NCBI GenBank assembly: GCA_013423325.1
Contig: BLJB01000064.1
Span: forward strand, 248,001-312,000
Reading direction: 5' to 3'
DNA length: 64,000 bases
Source of the DNA: Usnea hakonensis
Lineage: Eukaryota; Ascomycota; Lecanoromycetes; Lecanorales; Parmeliaceae
The notes below the pieces were generated by a model. That model made no database searches and was not told the origin of the DNA. It worked only from the letters and a program-made list of their open reading frames with translations. The position numbers were made by a program, and so were the translations under genes. Each line of letters begins with the position of its first letter. The first letter of the stretch is position 1. Below are positions 23,970 to 34,183 of this stretch, one piece after another.

Positions 23970-24217
23970 GTAATTGTGACGAATGGCGTTCCTGATGCCT
24001 CGGCAATGATTTTTTGGGTGTATCATAATCCATCCGACTCATACGGCTGGTAACTTTGTCGGACATTGACGGCTCCAAATCAAATTTATCAGGGAACTTT
24101 GCAATCCCGCTTTTGGATAGAAAAAGGGCACGGTTCTCCACATGACCTTTCAGCCCCTCTGCTTACAAGAACTTTTCCAGCACCAACGCCCACTCGTCCG
24201 CTTGGCCATTCATTCAT

Positions 24218-26332
24218 TCACCCTTTCAGCCCAACCAGAATATCATTCGCAATCTTATGCGCCAACGCATAAACCGTCGACTGCGGATGCCCCGGCGGCA
24301 GAAACGGGAAACTGCTCGCATCCACCACCCTCAGCCCCCGCACGCCATAAACCCTTGCCTGGCTATCAATCACGGCCATGGAATCGTTGCTCCGGCCCAT
24401 CTTGCAGGTCGAAGCGGCGTGCCAGATCGGCGTCACGACGCTGCGTATCCAGTTTAGTATCTGCGCGTCGGTTTTGACGTCGAGGCCTGGGTAGGCTTCG
24501 TCGCCGATTGTGAGGTTGTAGGTTGCCAGCACGCTCCAGACCTGGCGCTGTCGTTTCAGGGCTGCGATTGCGACGTCGATGTCTGCGGGGTCGGTGAGCC
24601 AGTTTGGGTTGATGAGGGGAGGGTCGGCCATGCTGGTGCTGTTGATGGATACGTTGCCTCGGCTCAGGGGTGTTATCAGTGCTGTGCCCAGGCTGGCGTA
24701 GTTGTAGCCGTCGAGGGGGTCGGCTGTTTGGTGGTTTTCTTGGGTGCCGAGGAAGGCGCTTGAGGGGAGCCATTCGAGTTCGGGCCAGTCGGCTGGGAAT
24801 TTGGAGAGGGCGGTGAGGGTGGAAGGGGAGAGGGTGGCTCGGGTGGCGTTTGGGAGCCTTTCCCATCCGAAGACACCGCCTGATGAGATTGATAACGGGC
24901 CTGTTGCCTCTGTGATGTAGGCTTGTACTGCTGCGGCGTAGACTGGATCGCTTTGTAGGGACGATGCTGTGGGCACGTTGACGCGGAACGAGGAGCCGAA
25001 CCAGGGTTGATCCCAGAGGTTTTGGCCCACGCCTGGTAGATCCTTTACTACTGGAATGTCAAGACTTTGCAGTATGGCTGAGGGGCCGATGCCGGACACC
25101 ATGAGCAGCTGTGGGGATTGGAAGGCGCCAGCCGTGACGATGACTTCCCTTTTGGCCGACAGTGTGTAGTTGATGCCGCTAGTGGAAACGGATACGCCTG
25201 TGGCGGTTTTATCGACGTTGAAGAGTATCTGTTGTGCGAGTGTCTGCTTGTACACTTGAAGGGTGCTGGTTTTCAGCGCTGCCTGCAAGAAACTTGATTC
25301 TGAAGACGATCTCTGAGCATTTGTAGGGTCTATAGTGAATGTAGCATATGCGGAGCCCAGCAATTTTCCGCCATTGAATCCGTTGATCGCAGGCATTCCG
25401 CTCGCTTCTAATGCCTTTTGAGCCCATGTGTCAAAAGGATCCACAAAGTTGTCGTAAGAGACCTCTGCGCAATTCGGGTAGTCAGCATTGCTAGTTTGTC
25501 AAAGGTAGAGAATGTAGCTGCAAGGCAGGCCTCAGGAGCGAAAAGTTCCTCTTGCTCCCGAAGCATGTTTTGCGACGCAGGCTCATCGCCAAAAAAGAAA
25601 CCGCATTTCCAATGTACGTACGGAGAGGTCCACTGCTGCCAGCAAAAGCGGATGGATCTTGTAGAACCGTACTATTTGTATAGAGTGTCAGGTTGGCGGG
25701 GGTGTGGTGGATACCACTTTTGTAGAAGGGGAGCAAGTTGGAGAACGTGTATGACGGGTCTCCGACTTCTGTCGCCCATTGCGCGAGGGACTCTATAGTT
25801 GGTCTTATCTGGTCAGCGCTCGGTCCAAAGTGAAAGGAGACAGCTCTTCACTCACCTGTGGTACACCAGAAAGTTTCTCGCAGATGAACCTCCCAAGGTC
25901 TTGCCACGGGCATAGTGCATAATCCGATTGTTTGCGCCCTTTCAATCGGCCATTGTCAACGAAGGCATAAAACATGTTCTCCCACAGAAAGAGACATACT
26001 GCTTGTGGGACTGTGTCAAACCCCCAGTCAACAAGGGGCTGCGTATTGTTGGGAGCGGTGCCAGAATAGAAGGTGCAATCTCCGGGTATGACACTGATGT
26101 TGCCATTGTCGACCTCATAGAATCCTCCAGCTTCGACGACAGCGACGCTGAGGGAAGGATCAGCGGCGAGACTGGCAGCAATGGCCAGGCCACTTGTGCC
26201 CCCGCCGATGATGATAAAATCAAAGGAAGCATTACCAGGTGCACCAAAGGAGCTACGAACGGGGTTGGGTAGAGAAAGTATTGGACCAAAATGCCAAGCG
26301 ACTGAAAGTACTAGTGAGAGAAGCGAGCGCAT
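24218..26332 (-). CDS. Secreted GMC-family FAD oxidoreductase
   Basis: Glucose-methanol-choline oxidoreductase of the aryl-alcohol oxidase/glucose oxidase type, using FAD and usually O2 to oxidise alcohols. Four exons: 26000-26332, 25856-25938, 25622-25803 and 24218-25464. Intron phases fit and splicing restores PQAGANNRIMHYARGKTLGGSSARN, read in two halves, and GPLQVSYDNF. 614 residues. Signal peptide MRSLLSLVLSVAWHFGP (start taken at 26332; 26350 is also in frame). FAD-binding IIGGGTSGLAIA follows at about residue 40. The C-terminal active-site pair is present: His in IWHAASTCKMG and His in PPGHPQSTVY. Several N-x-S/T sites occur, as expected for secretion. It is divergent from the MFS gene (about 790 bp shared promoter), which suggests co-regulation and a role in processing the same metabolite. 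Substrate unknown. Confidence 0.88.
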
Positions 26333-27119
26333 TGTGACGTGCAGGCTCATGCATGCAGGTTCATTAGCGAAATGTTGTAGTGGAGAGGTACTCGTAAGCA
26401 GCTGAATGTCCTGAATGTCTGAGCGCAGGAAGAAGGATCTTATTACGGTAAGATGTCACAAAACCTCCTCAAGTAAAGTATATAAAGACATAAACACATA
26501 GACTTTTAATACCTAGCCACTCATTGAAGGCTGCTAGATAAGGAGAGACAGTGTTACAACCGCATTGTTCATGACGCGATCAACGTACATAATAATCACA
26601 TGAAAGATGCTTCTAAGCTAGATAAACATTTACCCAGCCGCACTGTATCCTTTCTGTGATGATAGGAAAGGATGTTGAAAGGGGCAGAGTACTTTACCTG
26701 TAGACTAGCCCTACTTGTATCTGCTACCTAAAATAAGGCACTTGATTATGATTGTAGAGTAATCAATGAGCTCTCTGCTCCTTGTTTTGATGTTTCAGTT
26801 CCAGACCCCTGCAGTGACGCAATCGCGTCTTTAAAGATTGGCATCAGAGCTAGGCTGATATAGAGCCGGGCCTACCTTCCTTATAAGGGAAGGCTCGGCC
26901 GGGACCGTTCCCGGCCATGGCTCCAAATCGAGGCTCGCGTAGTAAGGTAAGGATGGTAATGTAAGGCTTAGCGGTAAATGTTTATTGAATACCTGGTGCA
27001 AATGATTAGACCTTCCCTCCCGTTGCAGTGCCTCCATCATACCCTTCTCGACATGAGTATATAAACAATGTGCCCGGCACACCTCTGGCTTCCAAGAACA
27101 TACTGGTCACAGGCCTGAA
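26333..27119. promoter_or_regulatory. Divergent promoter of GMC oxidoreductase and MFS transporter
   Basis: Shared upstream region. It contains a perfect inverted repeat, GGCCGGGA at 26897-26904 and TCCCGGCC at 26909-26916, with CGG/CCG triplets of the kind bound by Zn2Cys6 factors. An imperfect longer palindrome lies at about 26862-26900. The segment 26855-26960 is GC-rich within AT-rich surroundings, so a small inserted repeat is an alternative explanation. Confidence 0.4.
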
Positions 27120-28512
27120 ATGATTTCGCCTCTGCAGCCCAGGCACAGCTCGAAAGACAATGGGGCCCAAAATGAGCTTGATGGCTCAAGAAAAGAAAAA
27201 GACGATGACGGAGGTCAGGGTGAAATGGAAATCCCAAATGGAGGCTTCATTGCTTGGCTTCAGGTCGCCGGCTCTTTCTTCATCTTTTTCAATACTTGGT
27301 AAGTCTACTGACAACTCAAACTCTTGCCAAGTACCAAGTTCAGACTCCAGGTCAGAAAGTTGATTGCTGTCTTCATCTTTCAGGGGAATTCTAAATTCAT
27401 ATGGCGTTTTTCAAACGTATTACGGAACATCATTTCTGCATTCTCAGAGTGCCTCGAATATCTCATGGATAGGTTCCATCCAAGCCTGTCTGCTTTTCGT
27501 CGTCGGCGCATTAACAGGTCCCATCTACGACGCCGGCTACATGGTTCCCCTGCTCTACGTCGGCACCTTTCTTAACATTCTCGGCCTGATGATGACCAGC
27601 ATCTGTAAGAACTACTGGCAGCTAGCGCTCGCACAGGGTGTCACGATTGGCATCGGTGACGGCTGCCTTTTCCTCACAAGTGTTGCCATTGTTCCGCAAT
27701 ATTTCACCACTAGGAAAGCGATAGCAACTGGGATCGCGTCTCTGGGAAGCAGCATCGGTGGCGTCATCTATCCTGTCATATTCCGCCAGCTGCAACCATC
27801 TATCGGCTTTGGCTGGGCCACACGTGTCATGGCTTTCATTGCCCTTACTACGTCTATCACATATATCGCTGGTATGAGACAGAAGATTCCATCTCACGCA
27901 AAACGAGGCCTTGTAGACATCAATGCGCTCAAGGAGCCTCCGTTCCTATTCTACAACTTCGGCGCCTTTTTCGGATTCATGGGCATCTACGTTGTCTTTT
28001 TCTATATACAGCTTTACGCAATTGAAGTGGTCCCTAACATGTCAAATACTATCGCCACAAACCTGCTGTCTATCATAAATGCGGGATCCGTTTTCGGTCG
28101 TCTGGTGCCCAATTTGATCGCCGACAGACTGGGGCCACTGAATACGCAACTTCCGTTTGTCATAGTCGCTGCCATTCTGGCTTTTTGCTGGATCCGCATT
28201 AGAGATACGGCCGGCCTTGTCATTTTCTGCGTCCTCTATGGATTTTTCTCAGGAACATTCGTGTCACTGCAAGGTCCAACGGTTGTTAGTCTGTGCCCGG
28301 ATTTGAGCCTTGTTGGTACGCGCATAGGCATGGGCCTAGCTTTCTCAGGGATAGGTCTACTAGTCGGCAGCCCCGTTGCTGGAGCTATACTTCATAGTGA
28401 GCGAGGCTGGGCGGGACTGCAGTCGTGGGGTGGGGCTATTATTCTAGCTTCTGCCTTGTGTATGCTTGCCGCTCGGATTGCGAAAGCTGGCTTTGGGCTT
28501 CAGAGAGTCTAG
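27120..28512 (+). CDS. MFS transporter, monocarboxylate (MCT) type
   Basis: Major facilitator superfamily permease of the fungal monocarboxylate-transporter-like group. Exons 27120-27298 and 27384-28512; the 85-bp intron (GTAAGT...TTTCAG) joins Trp-Gly-Ile-Leu-Asn-Ser-Tyr-Gly-Val-Phe, the usual helix-1 signature. 435 residues. The N-terminus is a charged cytosolic tail followed by GGFIAWLQVAGSF, the typical fungal MCT opening. About twelve hydrophobic helices follow. The central loop (KIPSHAKRGLVDINALKEPPF) is short and standard. GSVFGRLVPNLIADRLGP matches the conserved loop between helices 8 and 9. The tail is unusually short. Next to the NRPS-like and oxidoreductase genes it may export the product or import a precursor; this is inference. 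Confidence 0.88.
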
Positions 28513-29934
28513 CCGCATGCTTTCAGGACCGATCTAGATAGAAAGTCGCTCTGGGGTTGCCTCCTTTATTTCTCGAAAAGGCTGTTCGCCTCGACCGACA
28601 AGGAAATCGCTGTACTTTGCAAGCTGAAAGTGAGGGGTGCCACTCGTCACGCCGAACCAACGCTAGAACGCTGCGCTTTCGGTTCTCTAGGTTTGTGTCT
28701 CCCATGCACTAAGAATATTTTTTTCTATGTAGCTCGATCGACGAGCATATAGATTTCACGGCTGATACTCTAGTCTCTGATAAATTGATTACTACAATAA
28801 TTTTGTATCTGTGTTGGGCGATGCCAGCGGCAAGACGAGGAAGATCCTTCGAAAGATACACCGGGAAAATGTCCGATGTAGTTACCGCAGACCGGATTGT
28901 CCGAAGGATTCGTCATTTCGTCGATGGTGCGGCTAGCACTCGTGGTATATGCGCTGAGCCGAACATCGCCGCGGAGAGTTCTCGTGGATAAAAAGAAAAT
29001 TCAGTTAATGTGGTATGCGTACGCCTAGGTATGTATGAGGGCAAATTGTGCTTCATACGGTTATTTTCAACTAGCTGAGTAGTAGAGATGAGATAAGTGT
29101 GTACCCTGAAGGTAAGAAACAAGCGCTGCATATTCCTATTTTTCAGCCTTGCAGCCTTATGGTTATCAGTGTCTTATTATTGAGCTCTGATTTGACAATC
29201 TTGTGGTGGAACTGATTATGGACCTCTGCTGGGCTGCATATGGCCCCCACTAAGAAATAAGCAGCCACATGGATGATGTATTATTTATGCCTTGGTCTTC
29301 AAGATCCCATCACACTATCCATCCAAGGCTCCAAGCTGACAAGCAGTGAAGCGATCGAATCTTCAGAGTGAAGCTTAATATACATGAACGCGCCAAACCC
29401 TGAAGATACTAGTAGAGGAATCTCATTTGCAAAAATATGCTTCTCAAAGCTAAATCCACACGTTGTCCGGACGGTCTCGGGCCAGTCGTTCTGGAAATGC
29501 GCCGACGCCGCTGCAAGGAGACTCACAGCTGGTTGTAGTCACAAAGACTCAGGATTTGAGATATGACTCTAGGGGTGAGCAGAAGACAGCACTCTTCTGT
29601 GAAGTAGGTAATGGACTACGCGCCTCGAACCCTAGTGTGCTCGAAGCGCTGTGATTAGATCTCAACCTAATCTAGTCAAGTGGGTTGTCTCGATTCTGAT
29701 TTTTGTTCTTCATACTTCGTTTTCCTTCATTTCCCGTCGTCCAGTAATAGACTTCTGATTCCTTCCCTTTATTTGCATGTGACGTATCTACTTTCCAGCA
29801 GAGAATATCCTCGGAAGTATACAAGTGGCCGCCTACCTTGATGGGCAGTGTCAATTATCTCCAAGACCTGTTTCCAGAATATAATCGTTGTCTTGACTTC
29901 CAAATCCCAGTTGAATCGTTGATCAAGTCGCAAA
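28513..29934. other. Intergenic, no gene seen
   Basis: No domain-bearing frame found on either strand. A minus-strand frame at 29299-29526 is uninterrupted but has no recognisable family or splice context. The last 200 bp are the upstream region of the fusion gene. Confidence 0.5.
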
Positions 29935-31695
29935 ATGAGTCTGAGGGTAGGGTATACGGTAGGAAGGGGCACTGGGAAGGAATTAGCCGATGTTTTCGAA
30001 CGAGTCATGCTAAAGATTGCTGCTTTCCATTCTATTCCTGTTGAACTGTGCCCTTCATCCCGCGTGTACCATTCCTATTTTTCGCTCCTCGAGGACTACA
30101 ATGATCCAAAGGATATTGAAGCGGAAACCCTGCAAGATACCTTGCACTACGAGATGTACTGTAGGCAGCAAGTAGCGCAAGGTACACACGTTACTTTCAA
30201 AACAGCAATCAACGCGCAATCTCTGTATCTTGTACGGCAACACCTCCAAGCTGTCAAGGTGGAGTGCTTCGATCAAGGAGCCAATTCTTTGCTACTCGTA
30301 AGAGATCAAAGTCAAGGCTTTTATACCGGTGAGCTCGAACGCGGCTACGAGATTTCGAGACCCTGGCTAAAAGCTGTAGGATCAAATGAGCACAACGCCA
30401 CTCAAGAAACTGTATCTCGTTCTTGTCAATTTAGCAAACAGCTGACCAATCGCATCATTACCTACTCAATCGACCGTGCCCATCAGCTCTGGGGCGAAGG
30501 TACTATCGCCTCCATCGGTTTAATTTACAAGTTTCATCTCTTTGATGGGGTCTTCAGTGCTTGGGCCAAGGAATGGTCCAAAGAACACGGTATCAAAATA
30601 GACTTTGTCCAACCAGATACGGCAAATCGAAATCTGCTCGCATATGGTATACGAGGACGTCAATTAATGATTGCGGGAAACGAGTGGGCAGATATCATGC
30701 ACGTTGTCCTTCTCAACATCTTTGGACAAGGCGCTCAGGAAACCAGATGTACCGAGAACGTCTATCTGCATCCTGATGTATATGGCCTGAGCGAATACCA
30801 GACCGTCCATGGCTCCGCCGACGATATTGCCGGAAAGGGACTGGTCAATCCTACCGCGACGGTAAGGGCAGCCGCCTCGATCCTCGAACGTCATGCTGGC
30901 TGCAAGGGCATCAAAGCGGATGTGGAATTAGCACTATTGAGCTTACGGCGGCGCAATGCGGTCACGCAGGATCAAGGGGGTACCAAATCAACCATGGAAG
31001 TCGTCGATTCCATTCTAGATAGCGTGACAGCGGCTCCTCTACCAGCTCTCAAGAAGGGATTATCACAACCCTCATGCACCGGCATACCCTGCGCTGAAGA
31101 GCGCGTATCTGTAGGAAAGAAAACAGCACTAATAATAATGGATTTCCAGAACGATTTTGTATCTCCTACAGGCTTTGGCGCCACCAACGGAGCAGACCTA
31201 AGCGGGATGGTAGCCCCAATCGCAAACACCCCACGCGTCATCAATTTCGCCCGTGCCCAAGGTATTGAAGCTATCTTCGTTCGCTTCCTCGGCGACGCGC
31301 AATACCAGCTCCCGAACATGGTACACAGAGACAAGGGGAAACCCCCCAAATGTCTCGAGGGCACCTGGGGAGCCGAATTTCACGACTCAGTGCAGCCTAT
31401 TGGTGGGGAGCGCATCTTCACCAAGGAGGCTTGCTTTGACGCTTTCCTAGCGGAGGGGTTTGAACGCTATCTTGTGGATCGCGGGTACGAACATCTTATT
31501 TTCACCGGATTCTTCTCTGATATATGTGTGGATGCGACGGCGCGCACAGGGTTCCAGAAAGGGTTTTATGTCACTGTGGTAGAGGATTGTACTACTGCGC
31601 TGCATCTACGCACCGAAGACTCGTTGGCATGTTTGAGTAGAACTTGTGGCGCGAGGTTAGTGAGGCATGATAGACTGATCGAGATGAGGATGTAG
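29935..31695 (+). CDS. Fusion: isocitrate/isopropylmalate-dehydrogenase-like + isochorismatase-like hydrolase
   Basis: One uninterrupted 586-residue frame with two different enzyme folds. Residues 1-345 resemble beta-decarboxylating dehydrogenases: the N-terminal VGYTVGRGTGKELADVF corresponds to the GDGxG start, Lys199 in IYKFHLFDG to the catalytic Lys region, NEWADIM to the metal-Asp region, and VHGSADDIAGKGLVNP to the NAD-binding loop. The second metal Asp of the usual DILSD pattern appears to be Val, so classical activity is doubtful. After a Pro/Thr linker, residues 394-586 form a cysteine hydrolase of the isochorismatase superfamily with the full triad Asp403 (MDFQNDF), Lys497 (FTKEACF) and Cys531 (SDICVDATAR). 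No targeting peptide is evident. Its position beside the MFS, GMC and NRPS-like genes suggests a role in building or tailoring a small acid. The substrates of both halves are unknown. Confidence 0.85.
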   Translation: MSLRVGYTVGRGTGKELADVFERVMLKIAAFHSIPVELCPSSRVYHSYFSLLEDYNDPKDIEAETLQDTLHYEMYCRQQVAQGTHVTFKTAINAQSLYLVRQHLQAVKVECFDQGANSLLLVRDQSQGFYTGELERGYEISRPWLKAVGSNEHNATQETVSRSCQFSKQLTNRIITYSIDRAHQLWGEGTIASIGLIYKFHLFDGVFSAWAKEWSKEHGIKIDFVQPDTANRNLLAYGIRGRQLMIAGNEWADIMHVVLLNIFGQGAQETRCTENVYLHPDVYGLSEYQTVHGSADDIAGKGLVNPTATVRAAASILERHAGCKGIKADVELALLSLRRRNAVTQDQGGTKSTMEVVDSILDSVTAAPLPALKKGLSQPSCTGIPCAEERVSVGKKTALIIMDFQNDFVSPTGFGATNGADLSGMVAPIANTPRVINFARAQGIEAIFVRFLGDAQYQLPNMVHRDKGKPPKCLEGTWGAEFHDSVQPIGGERIFTKEACFDAFLAEGFERYLVDRGYEHLIFTGFFSDICVDATARTGFQKGFYVTVVEDCTTALHLRTEDSLACLSRTCGARLVRHDRLIEMRM

Positions 31696-32080
31696 TCAGA
31701 TCTTCCGTATATGCTGTAGGTAGGCAAATGCTCATGGTATTTGGTTTATCTCCGCATGTAGGGTTGGTGGAAAGCAGGGATTTTTTTGTGTACAAGTAAA
31801 AGGGAATTTTTGATAATGGTTGCCCAGGGCAATGAAAAATAAATAGATCGTCATCCCAGCCCCCCAGCCACAAGTATTCGCCCTTCGCAGCTTGGCTAAT
31901 GGCACCAGGTGAAGACGCCAAAATCAAAAAGTCCATTCTACTGTCTAATTAGAGTCTTTTTCCTAGATTAATACTTGTCTCAGTACTTACGACCATCTGT
32001 TGTCACGCACTTGAAGAAGGAGATACATCTCGACTGATTTGACGTACAACAAAAGGCGATATCCATTGTTCTTCCCGGAC
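31696..32080. other. Intergenic, no gene seen
   Basis: Contains the 3' flank of the fusion gene and the promoter of the next gene. No further signal noted. Confidence 0.5.
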
Positions 32081-33208
32081 ATGGCTCCAATTGCATCCTA
32101 CCTTTCGAATTTCTTCTCCTCGTCTCACGCCTCAGCCTCCAAATCCTCTCCTGTTATCAGACGCTCCGACGCCCTCTCCCCTCTTCAAGCAGGCTCATAC
32201 CTTGCAACGCGTGACACTGCAGCCCGAAAAAGCACAACATATCAGCCCGGTTCTGGCTCCGTGGATCCCCACCACATTGACAACCGGGGTTTCTTTGCCC
32301 TCTTCGCCCTCATTGGGGTCTTCTTCGTCTTGGGCGGGATATGGTTCTTCTTCTGGGCAAAGAACGGCGGCTTCAAATTCCGCAAAGGGGACTGGGATGA
32401 CTATAAATCTACGGTACTGCGACGCAAGGGGCCGAATGGCACAACACTGAGTGGAGCGACAAAGACCACGCGGTTGGGCGGAGGGAGTGTGGTCGCAGGG
32501 GGAGGGCAAGACATGGATGAGAAATTCTTCAAGAAAGGAGCTCAAGCGGGAAGAAAGAAGAAGGGTCCAAGGGGGAGTAAAAACAACCACGACAGCGACA
32601 TGCGGGCATACCGACAAGAGAAGCCTGCTCGCGTCGGAGGGCTCAACCGCGAATCCGACGGTATCTTCAACCAAGACTTCGCCTACTCCGACACCACGTA
32701 TTCAGACGACATCTCCCAAGCCCAGCACATCCCCATCAACACGCCCAAAAAGAAAGACACCAAAAGGTCCAACCCTCCCAAAACCGCAGACCCCATCCCC
32801 ACCACCCCATCTCCAAAAAAGAAACCGAACTTCTACACCCAAACCCCCGCCTCCAACAACAGCACCGACTCCCACCGGCCCCTACGACCCAACGCCCACG
32901 CGCCAAGTCGAGACAGCACGCCCACCCGCTCGCGGCAGAGTTCGCCGACCAAACATTCCCGCTCGAGAGGAAGCGTGCCGGGCAGTTTCTACACGGAGCC
33001 GTTGGATTTCGAGAGCCGGTACAGCGCCACGAACAGCGACGCCGGGATGACGGAGGAGAGCCGTGGGACGAAGGCGTATTTCCATCCGATTCCGGGTCTG
33101 GGGAGCGATGCGGGGAGAGGGGGGGGTGGAGGTGCGGGGGGGTTTAGGAGGGGACGGGGGAGGAGGGATAGTCTTAGTGATAGTGAGGGGGAGACGATGG
33201 CTAGTTGA
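32081..33208 (+). CDS. Single-pass membrane protein of unknown function
   Basis: Start placed at 32081 (MAPIASYLSNFFSSS), because the 14 extra in-frame codons upstream have no conserved look. 375 residues, single exon. An outward or lumenal Ser-rich N-terminal segment of about 68 residues is followed by one strong transmembrane helix at about 70-93 (FFALFALIGVFFVLGGIWFFFW). A long basic, Lys/Ser/Pro-rich cytosolic tail follows, containing FRKGDWDDYKSTVLRRKGPNG immediately inside the membrane, FNQDFAYSDTTYSDD and many S/T-P sites. The last 25 residues are Gly/Arg-rich and end with DSLSDSEGE. The family seems conserved in filamentous ascomycetes, but I cannot attach a function. Confidence 0.78.
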   Translation: MAPIASYLSNFFSSSHASASKSSPVIRRSDALSPLQAGSYLATRDTAARKSTTYQPGSGSVDPHHIDNRGFFALFALIGVFFVLGGIWFFFWAKNGGFKFRKGDWDDYKSTVLRRKGPNGTTLSGATKTTRLGGGSVVAGGGQDMDEKFFKKGAQAGRKKKGPRGSKNNHDSDMRAYRQEKPARVGGLNRESDGIFNQDFAYSDTTYSDDISQAQHIPINTPKKKDTKRSNPPKTADPIPTTPSPKKKPNFYTQTPASNNSTDSHRPLRPNAHAPSRDSTPTRSRQSSPTKHSRSRGSVPGSFYTEPLDFESRYSATNSDAGMTEESRGTKAYFHPIPGLGSDAGRGGGGGAGGFRRGRGRRDSLSDSEGETMAS

Positions 33209-34183
33209 GGGGATGAATGGAGTGAAGGGTTGGGGTGTTTTGAGGATGGGGGATTGTATAAGCGGCTGGGATAAGGGACTGTATCCCTTCGAATGCCGCA
33301 ATCATTGCCCAGCACACCCCCAACAGAATAAAATTGGCCAACAAGTACGTATCCAGGATGTCTCCATCTCCAGGGCACCAAAAGACTTTCCATAACGCAA
33401 CACACCCTCATGACACATAAAAATACCGTCGACCAAGTGATTTCGAGCACGATGTCCATGCACACACATGAAAATATTCTCCCCGCCCCCCCCGACGAGC
33501 TGAGACGATCAACGCCCCTCCCCATCCCCCCCTTTTTCTCCTCGTCGCCATCAATCCCCCCTTGACACCCCACCCCTTCCTCTCTTCCCTTCATCGTCCC
33601 ATCCCATCCCACCATTCCACCTCCAACCCCCCACCCAGGAAGAAAAACAGATATGTGCGCAGAGCTAGTGTTTGAACGGTGAGTAGCGTATGTGAGGGAG
33701 GGGGCTGGTTGGTTATTGCTGGTGGGGGGTGAGGGAGGGTGGGGGGGATGGGGGATGGGAGTTGGGAGAGGGCGAGGAAGGAAGGAAAAGAAACCTTCAA
33801 GACCAAAAAAAAAAAAAAAAGGAAAAAAATTGCTCCAAGAGAATGAATGAATGATTGATGAACCCTTGAATTTTTGCTCCCGAGACATAGTCCTAGCATC
33901 CAGCAACGGGGTATATACAAACGCCTCTAAAGCTCTTCCCAGAGCCGTCCTACCACTCCCAAGCGCCGGAAATGCGTGATCAACGCCTGACCAAAACGAC
34001 TAACCAGCGACCAGCTTCAAGCGGGGAAGAGCGGCTGTGCTACGGTCGATAGGCGAATCGAATTCCGCGGCTGAGCTTTGCGCTGCTATCCAGCGCGATT
34101 TTTTCATCAGTCCTCCCAAGAAGTGCGGCCGCCATACAACGCCAAGTGATGAAGTCGTAAACAGGTAAAGTGGTGCCCATCAA
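33209..34183. other. Convergent intergenic region, low complexity
   Basis: 3' flanks of two converging genes. Strongly C-rich then G-rich stretches (33480-33780) and an A-run (33806-33822). The long minus-strand frame here is encoded by this biased sequence and is not considered a gene. Confidence 0.6.

Noticed and set aside
32989..33906. 305-codon minus-strand frame
   Set aside because: It lies antisense to the 3' part of a supported gene and in C/G-rich low-complexity DNA, with no domain.
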